Positions 6,514 to 11,509 of a stretch of 13,524 nt of DNA are shown in pieces. The stretch is from contig JASLGB010000037.1 of the NCBI GenBank assembly GCA_030150315.1, positions 1 through 13,524 on the forward strand, written 5' to 3'. Each line of letters begins with the position of its first letter. Position 1 is the first letter of the stretch. The position numbers and the translations under genes were made by a program. The notes below the pieces were generated by a model. It saw only the letters and a list, made by a program, of their open reading frames with translations, ran no database searches and was not told the origin of the DNA. Source of the stretch: Dokdonella sp. GTDB taxonomy: Bacteria; Pseudomonadota; Gammaproteobacteria; Xanthomonadales; Rhodanobacteraceae.

Positions 6514-8673
6514 ATGTTTCCTGTCACTTCCCGTCCGCTGCCCCGCCTCGCGCCGCTCGCTGCCGCGCTGGCACTGGCAGTCATCGGCAGCACGACTGCC
6601 TCGGCGCACGCGGCCGACGCCTACGCAATGCGGCTCGCGCAGCGTCAGCTTCAGGACCGCGATGCCACACCGGCAGCCGTTGCCGAACCCGCACCGTCCC
6701 GCGCCACTCTGGCAGTGACCAGCTGCGCCGACGATGCCGATCCGGGCACCTTGCGCAACGTGATCGCCAACGCCGCCGAAGGCGACGTCATCGACCTCAG
6801 CGCGCTGACCTGCGCCACCATCACGCTGACGCAGGGCGAGATCAACCTTGGCGTGTACGGCCCGCACCAGATTCACGACCTCAGCCTGATCGGCCCCGGA
6901 CGCGATGCGCTGGCCATCGACGCGAACGGCGGCCGCGGCTTCGTGCACGGCGATTTCCAGATCGGCCGCGGCACACTCGCGATGAGCGACTTGACCATCC
7001 GCAACGGCATCTACACGCACGGCCTCTCCAGCTGCCTCGATTCGTCCGGCAACGTCGTGCTCGAGCGCGTCACCATCACCGACTGCCACGCCAGCAACGG
7101 CGGCCCGATCACCTTTGGCGGCGCCGTCGCGGTGTCCGGCAAGCTCACGATGCGCTCCAGCACGATCAGCGATTCGAGCAGCACCGCGGCAGGCAACAAC
7201 GTCGCCTTCGGCGGCGGCGCCTACGTTATGGGCGATGCCGAACTGATCGACAGCACCATCAGCGGCAACCGCGTGACGGCGGCCGTCGGCAGTGCCGATG
7301 ACGGCTACTACCTGACCGGCGGCGGCGGCCTGTATGTGCGCGGCAATCTCACGCTCACGCGCAGCACCGTTTCCGGCAATCGCGTCGAAGCAACGAACGT
7401 CGTCGACGGCGCGATCGGCGGCGGCGTGTTCGTGCGCGGCCGCACGCTCATCGACGCGTCGACGCTCGACAACAACCTCGCCGACGGCAGCGGCGGCGGA
7501 CTGTTCAAGGCGGTATTCAGCATCTGGGGCGATCCGCCTCCGCCGCAGGACACCTACGTCGAGATCGTCAACAGCACGATCGCCGACAACCGCTCCGGCA
7601 ACGGCGGCGGACTGGCCAGCTCGCGCCCGGTGAAGCTGTCCAACAGCACGGTGGCCGGCAACCAGGCCGACGCGCGCGGTGGCGGCCTGTGGTTCCTTCT
7701 CAACGACATCGGCGGTGCCGACGGAACGCTGGCCCTGCAAAGCACGATCCTCGCCGACAACGGCGCCGCCACCACCGACAACGACCTCGACACCAATGGC
7801 ACCATCGCGGTCGACGGCGCCTCCAACCTCGTGCGCGTCGCGGCCGCCGGCATCAGCCTGCCGGCCGACACGCTCGCGGCCGACCCGCAGCTTTTCCCGC
7901 TGTCCTGGAACGGCGGCGGCACGCGCACGATGGCTCTCGGCGCCACCAGCCCTGCGCTGGATGCGGGCAACAACGATGCCGCGCTCGCGCACGACCAGCG
8001 CGGCGAACACTTCGCGCGCAGCTCCGGCGCCGGCACCGACATCGGCGCGTTCGAGGCGCAACGCGGCAACGACGACGACACGATCTTCAAGGACGGCTTC
8101 GACGGCGCCGCCTCGACCGCGCCGGTCGAATACGCCTACGACGACGGCGACGCCACCGCCGACGGCGGCAACATCGGGCCGCCATCCTCGTTCAGCCCGG
8201 ACATGCTGTGGGGCAACTACTACACGGTGCAGCCGGGCGGCGAATTCATCACCCGCATCTCGATCGCGTTCGGGCCGACCTTCCCCTCGCTGTCGGCGGC
8301 CAATCCGGTCACGTTCTGGCTGCTGCAGGACGACGACGCGGACGGCGATCCGACCAATGCGCACGCGGTCGCCAGCGTGCAGGGCGTGCCGGATGTGTTC
8401 AACGACAACTTCTTCAGTGTCGATATCCCGCCGACCTGGGTGCAGGGCGCCATCTTCGTCGGCGCCAGCGCCAAGCTGGCCGGTGGCCAGGATCGCCCCG
8501 CGCGCATCGACGGCGCCGGCCCGCAGGACACGTCGTGGTTCTTCTATGCGCCGGACATCCCGACCGTGATCAACGATCTGGCGTCGGCGCCGTATGCCGT
8601 GCGCATGGACGTGGCGCCGGTGGCGCGGCGCGGAACCTTCATGGTGCGTGCGCAGGGACAGGCGACGCCGTGA
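6514..8673 (+). CDS. Exported beta-helix protein, choice-of-anchor Q type, with a C-terminal beta domain
   Basis: This 719-aa protein has a signal peptide (hydrophobic APLAAALALAVIGSTTASAHA, cleavage near residue 33). The start is set by GGAG 7 nt upstream. Residues about 65-515 form a parallel beta-helix: TLRNVIANAA (79-88, the usual opening), then repeated STISGN, STVSGN, STIADN, STVAGN and STILADN turns and GGG(L/V/A)(Y/F)V rungs. It closes with SPALDAG, DQRG and DIGAFE, the choice-of-anchor Q ending. IFKDGFD (524-530) then links to a separate C-terminal domain (about 538-705) rich in Asp, Gly and aromatic residues (YAYDDGDATADGG, FWLLQDDDADGDP, PARIDGAG), probably a beta-sandwich that I cannot name. 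There is no Ig-like repeat or hydrophobic C-terminal anchor, so it is likely secreted or surface-held. It shares its architecture, but not close sequence, with the partial gene at the left edge. It converges on rsgA across a strong hairpin. Confidence 0.9.
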   Translation: MFPVTSRPLPRLAPLAAALALAVIGSTTASAHAADAYAMRLAQRQLQDRDATPAAVAEPAPSRATLAVTSCADDADPGTLRNVIANAAEGDVIDLSALTCATITLTQGEINLGVYGPHQIHDLSLIGPGRDALAIDANGGRGFVHGDFQIGRGTLAMSDLTIRNGIYTHGLSSCLDSSGNVVLERVTITDCHASNGGPITFGGAVAVSGKLTMRSSTISDSSSTAAGNNVAFGGGAYVMGDAELIDSTISGNRVTAAVGSADDGYYLTGGGGLYVRGNLTLTRSTVSGNRVEATNVVDGAIGGGVFVRGRTLIDASTLDNNLADGSGGGLFKAVFSIWGDPPPPQDTYVEIVNSTIADNRSGNGGGLASSRPVKLSNSTVAGNQADARGGGLWFLLNDIGGADGTLALQSTILADNGAATTDNDLDTNGTIAVDGASNLVRVAAAGISLPADTLAADPQLFPLSWNGGGTRTMALGATSPALDAGNNDAALAHDQRGEHFARSSGAGTDIGAFEAQRGNDDDTIFKDGFDGAASTAPVEYAYDDGDATADGGNIGPPSSFSPDMLWGNYYTVQPGGEFITRISIAFGPTFPSLSAANPVTFWLLQDDDADGDPTNAHAVASVQGVPDVFNDNFFSVDIPPTWVQGAIFVGASAKLAGGQDRPARIDGAGPQDTSWFFYAPDIPTVINDLASAPYAVRMDVAPVARRGTFMVRAQGQATP

Positions 8674-8679
8674 GGAAAC

Positions 8680-8709
8680 GCGGTTCCGCGCGAGGGCGCG
8701 CGGAACCGC
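8680..8709. terminator. Bidirectional hairpin between convergent genes
   Basis: The 13-bp perfect arms gcggttccgcgcg (8680-8692) and cgcgcggaaccgc (8697-8709) flank a 4-nt loop (aggg). It lies in the 51-bp gap between the stop codons of the beta-helix gene (8673) and rsgA (8725). The flanking T-runs are poor on both sides (CTTC rightward, GTTTCC leftward), but the stem is the strongest in the window. Confidence 0.7.
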
Positions 8710-8724
8710 TTCAACGCCATTCGT

Positions 8725-9804
8725 TCAACGCCGCTCGAACTTCTCGTCGAGCCGCTTGCCGGGCGCCTTGCGCAGCACATGTGATTCGCCGCGCTTGCGC
8801 ATGCGCGCCTCCAGCACATCGGCGGCGGCGGCCAGTTCGTCGCGCAGCTTGCGGTAGTTCTGCCAGCGCGCGGGGTCGAGCTGGCCCTCGTCCAGCGCCG
8901 CGCGGATCGCGCAGCCGGGTTCGCCCACGTGCGCGCAATCGCCGAAGCGGCACGCCTGCGCCAACTCGTCGATGTCGGCGAACTGGCCTTCGTCGATTTC
9001 CTCGTCGCCGGTGAGTTTCAGTTCGCGCATGCCCGGCGTATCGATCAGGCAGGAACCGTCCGGCAGCGACAGCAGCGCGCGATGCGTGGTCGTGTGCCGG
9101 CCGCGGCTGTCGCGCTCGCGCACGGCGCCGGTGGCCTGGCGCGATTCGCCGAGCAGGGTATTGGTCAGCGTCGACTTTCCCGCGCCGGAAGACCCGACCA
9201 GCACCGCGCTGCGTCCAGGGCCGAGCCAGCGCAGCAGCGGCGCGACGCTGTCGGCAGACTTGGCATTGACCGCGACGACATCGACCGCCTCGGTCAGGCG
9301 CTGGCGCAACTCGGCGGCGGCCGACTCGGCCTCGTCGCTCTGGTCGGCCTTGGTCAGCACGACCACCGACGTGGCACCGCTGCCCTGGATCAGCACGAGG
9401 TAACGCTCGATGCGCGCCGGATTGAAGTCGCCGTCGAGGCCGACCAGCACGAATACCGTATCGACGTTGGTCGCGATCAACTGCCGACGATGGCTTTCCC
9501 CGGCCGCGCCACGCTTGAGCTCGCTGGTGCGCGGCAAGATCCGCTCGATCGTCGGCGGCTTGCCGGGCAGGACCACGACGAAATCGCCGACCGCGGGTCG
9601 GTCGACCGGATCGACGTCGCGCCGCAGGAAGCGCGCGGCAGGCTGCGCGTTGAACACGCGCTCGCCATCGTGGAGTTCGTAGCCGGCGCGATGCTGCGCG
9701 ACGACGCGCGCAAGAAAGCGCGGAGACTCGACCGGCTCGGCGAGCGCGCGGTCGCGCCAGCCGATGCGGGTCAGGGGCGTTTCGACATCGGGGGTCGTCT
9801 GCAT
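8725..9804 (-). CDS. rsgA: Small ribosomal subunit biogenesis GTPase RsgA
   Basis: This 359-aa circularly permuted GTPase acts in late maturation of the 30S subunit in the cytoplasm. Order of parts: an OB-fold N-terminal domain (about 28-95), then GTPase motifs in permuted order, with G4 TKAD (151-154), G5-like NAKS (180-183), G1 GSSGAGKS (204-211), G2 RHTTTHR (236-242) and G3 DTPGM (255-259). A C-terminal zinc-binding region follows, with C285, C290, H292 and C298. All diagnostic residues are present and the length is typical. The ATG at 9804 has no good Shine-Dalgarno, but a sigma70-like promoter places the transcription start at or next to it, which explains the absence. It is divergent from alaA across 141 bp. 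Confidence 0.97.
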   Translation of the reverse strand: MQTTPDVETPLTRIGWRDRALAEPVESPRFLARVVAQHRAGYELHDGERVFNAQPAARFLRRDVDPVDRPAVGDFVVVLPGKPPTIERILPRTSELKRGAAGESHRRQLIATNVDTVFVLVGLDGDFNPARIERYLVLIQGSGATSVVVLTKADQSDEAESAAAELRQRLTEAVDVVAVNAKSADSVAPLLRWLGPGRSAVLVGSSGAGKSTLTNTLLGESRQATGAVRERDSRGRHTTTHRALLSLPDGSCLIDTPGMRELKLTGDEEIDEGQFADIDELAQACRFGDCAHVGEPGCAIRAALDEGQLDPARWQNYRKLRDELAAAADVLEARMRKRGESHVLRKAPGKRLDEKFERR

Positions 9805-9810
9805 CGGCGG

Positions 9811-9838
9811 ATTCTATCCGCCCAAGCGGTCGCGGCAA
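9811..9838 (-). promoter_or_regulatory. rsgA promoter, predicted leaderless, inside a palindrome
   Basis: On the minus strand, TTGCCG (9838-9833) is followed after 16 bp by TAGAAT (9816-9811), which matches 5 of 6 bases of the -10 consensus. The ATG begins 6 nt after the -10, so the RNA should start at or within a base or two of it. The -10 is centred in the 17-bp palindrome ggcggattctatccgcc (9806-9822), with 7-bp arms and a 3-bp centre, which could be an operator. Confidence 0.55.
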
Positions 9839-9908
9839 CGGTGGGGTTGCGATCGTCCCGTCGGCCGCTGTACCAGCCCATGTTCCGGATGCGGGGGCGC
9901 GGCCGCGC

Positions 9909-9917
9909 TGCTAGGAT
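9909..9917 (+). promoter_or_regulatory. Candidate extended -10 of alaA
   Basis: TGCTAGGAT combines a TGn extension with TAGGAT. Transcription would start near 9924, giving a leader of about 22 nt. No convincing -35 lies upstream, so confidence is low. Confidence 0.35.
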
Positions 9918-9945
9918 GGCGCGCTTTCCTTTCGCCGGAAAATCG

Positions 9946-11184
9946 ATGCAGCAGCAAGCGGTTGCGGTCAGTGCACGACTGACCCAGGTGCGTTACGACA
10001 TCCGCGGCCCGCTCAACCGCCGCGCGCATGAAATGGAATCGGCCGGTCACCGCATCCTGCGGCTCAACATCGGCAACCCCGGATTGTTCGGTTTCCAGGT
10101 GCCGCCACCGCTGCGCGAGGCGATCGCCGCGCACCTGACGGACAGCGAGGCGTATTGCCACCAGCAGGGGTTGACCGAGGCGCGCGAGGCCGTCGCCGCA
10201 CAGCAGCGTCGCCACGGAGTCGACGCGGCCGCCGAGCGCGTGTTCGTCGGCAACGGCGTCAGCGAGCTGATCGGCCTGACCTTGACCGCCTTGCTCGACG
10301 CCGGCGACGAGGTGCTGCTGCCGGCGCCGGACTATCCGTTGTGGACCGCGGCAACACGTCTCAACGGCGGCGTCCCGGTGCATTACGCGTGCCCGCCGCA
10401 GCGCGCGCACCTGCCAGACCCGGACGAGATCGAGGCATGCATCACGCCGCGCACGAAAGCGCTGGTCGTGATCAATCCGAACAACCCGACCGGCGCGGTG
10501 TATCCGCGCGAGATCCTGCAGGCACTGGTCGCGATCGCCGAACGGCACGGTCTGATCCTGCTCAGCGATGAGATCTACGACCGCGTGCTGTACGACGACG
10601 CGCAGTTCCAGCCACTCGCGCCACTGGCCGGCGAGGTTCCGTGCATCAGCTACGGCGGTCTGTCGAAAGTGCATCTGGCCTGCGGCTACCGCGTTGGCTG
10701 GCTGTCGCTGAGCGGCAACGCGAAGCGCATCCAGCCGCTGGCGCAGGCCTTGGACCTGCTTGCCTCGATGCGTCTGTGCAGCAACGTGACCGCGCAGTGG
10801 GCGGTCAAGCCGGCACTGGAAGGCACCGACACGATCAGCGCGCTGACCCGCCCGGGCGGGCGTCTGCACGCGGCGCGCGCGGCGATCCTCGACGGCGTCG
10901 CGCGCAGCCAGTTCCTGCGCATGACCGCGCCGCAGGGCGCGCTCTACGCCTTCCCCGGCGTCGATCCCGAGCGCCTGCCCGGTTTCGACGACGATGCCTT
11001 CGCGATGGATCTGCTGCAGAACGAAAGCATCATCCTGGTGCCTGGCTCCAGCTTCAACATCGCCGCACGCAACCATTTCCGGCTGACCATGCTGCCGCAG
11101 GCCGATGTCCTCGCCGAGGCCATGTCGGCGATCGAGCGCGAACTCCAGCGCACGGCGGAAGCAACCAGCCGCCGCGTAGCCTGA
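9946..11184 (+). CDS. alaA: Alanine-synthesising PLP aminotransferase, AlaA type
   Basis: This 412-aa class I/II (fold type I) aminotransferase should move an amino group from glutamate to pyruvate to make alanine in the cytoplasm. The N-terminal VRYDIRGPLNRRA and LNIGNPGLFGF (40-50), PAPDYPLWTAA (127-137), INPNNPTGAVY (176-186), SDEIYD (207-212), GGLSKV with PLP-binding K241, GYRVGW (247-252), LASMRLCSNVTAQWA (272-286) and GALYAFP (331-337) follow E. coli AlaA (YfbQ) closely. N180, D208 and R379 (HFRL) fit the conserved PLP- and carboxylate-binding positions. The start at 9946 is chosen because it matches the AlaA N-terminus and has GGAAAA 5 nt upstream. The same frame stays open far upstream, but that part is antisense to rsgA. 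A hairpin follows the stop directly. Confidence 0.95.
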   Translation: MQQQAVAVSARLTQVRYDIRGPLNRRAHEMESAGHRILRLNIGNPGLFGFQVPPPLREAIAAHLTDSEAYCHQQGLTEAREAVAAQQRRHGVDAAAERVFVGNGVSELIGLTLTALLDAGDEVLLPAPDYPLWTAATRLNGGVPVHYACPPQRAHLPDPDEIEACITPRTKALVVINPNNPTGAVYPREILQALVAIAERHGLILLSDEIYDRVLYDDAQFQPLAPLAGEVPCISYGGLSKVHLACGYRVGWLSLSGNAKRIQPLAQALDLLASMRLCSNVTAQWAVKPALEGTDTISALTRPGGRLHAARAAILDGVARSQFLRMTAPQGALYAFPGVDPERLPGFDDDAFAMDLLQNESIILVPGSSFNIAARNHFRLTMLPQADVLAEAMSAIERELQRTAEATSRRVA

Positions 11185-11220
11185 GGCAGCAGCGGGCGTC
11201 GCAAGCCGCCGTCTGCTGCC
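11185..11220 (+). terminator. Hairpin directly after alaA, probable terminator
   Basis: The arms ggcagcag (11185-11192) and ctgctgcc (11213-11220) pair perfectly. Inside them, ggcg (11195-11198) pairs with cgcc (11207-11210) past a 2x2 mismatch, leaving an 8-nt loop. It starts at the base after the TGA. There is no clean T-run (ggcgctttcg follows), so termination may be partial or may need Rho. Confidence 0.45.
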
Positions 11221-11224
11221 GGCG

Positions 11225-11257
11225 CTTTCGCTTCGGACTTTCGCTTCGGACTTTCGC
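11225..11257. repeat. 13-bp tandem repeat, about 2.5 copies
   Basis: The unit ctttcgcttcgga occurs at 11225-11237 and 11238-11250, with a partial third copy (ctttcgc) from 11251. Looser related units (gctgactgtttcg, gctgactgtcgcg, gctggccgtttcg, ggctgcttcg) continue to about 11340, suggesting an older, degenerated array. Confidence 0.6.
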
Positions 11258-11469
11258 GCGCCGACCGTCGCCAGCTGACTGTTTCGGGCTGACTGTCGCG
11301 CGCTGGCCGTTTCGCACCGGCTGCTTCGCACTCTCTGTCCCGCCGCACGCCGATCATCGGCACGGCGCTCCGGCGCCGACTGCGCCGTCACGACCTCGTG
11401 CGTGCCCTCGCTGCCCTGCCGATTCGGTGATGAGCTCCTGCGGGTGAGCCGATTTCCGCTTCTTTGTCG

Positions 11470-11498
11470 CCTGTGGTTCAGACCCTTCCCTCCACAGG
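11470..11498 (+). promoter_or_regulatory. Inverted repeat covering the Shine-Dalgarno of the S8 gene
   Basis: The 7-bp arms cctgtgg (11470-11476) and ccacagg (11492-11498) are separated by 15 nt. The Shine-Dalgarno AGGAAA is 11496-11501, 8 nt before the ATG, so folding would hide its first three bases. This could tune translation, but the loop is long and the effect is inferred. Confidence 0.35.
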
Positions 11499-11509
11499 AA
11501 ACCCCGAGC

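Larger units (their letters stand above)
11221..11509. other. Non-coding stretch between alaA and the S8 peptidase gene
   Basis: No gene is seen on either strand. The stretch holds a short tandem repeat and its decayed continuation (11225 to about 11340), a 13-bp palindrome gccgatcatcggc (11349-11361), and an inverted repeat ending on the Shine-Dalgarno of the next gene (11470-11498). No convincing -35/-10 pair for the S8 gene was found. The minus-strand frame that covers part of it is the antisense shadow of the S8 gene. Confidence 0.6.

Noticed and set aside
6463..8364. 633-codon open frame on the minus strand
   Set aside because: It is antisense to the exported beta-helix gene. It is a repetitive Val/Ala/Arg shadow of the Asn/Ser/Thr-rich repeats, as expected in high-GC DNA.
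8929..9945. Long upstream extension of alaA in the same frame
   Set aside because: The extension lies over rsgA on the opposite strand and adds nothing AlaA-like. The AlaA family N-terminus begins at 9946.
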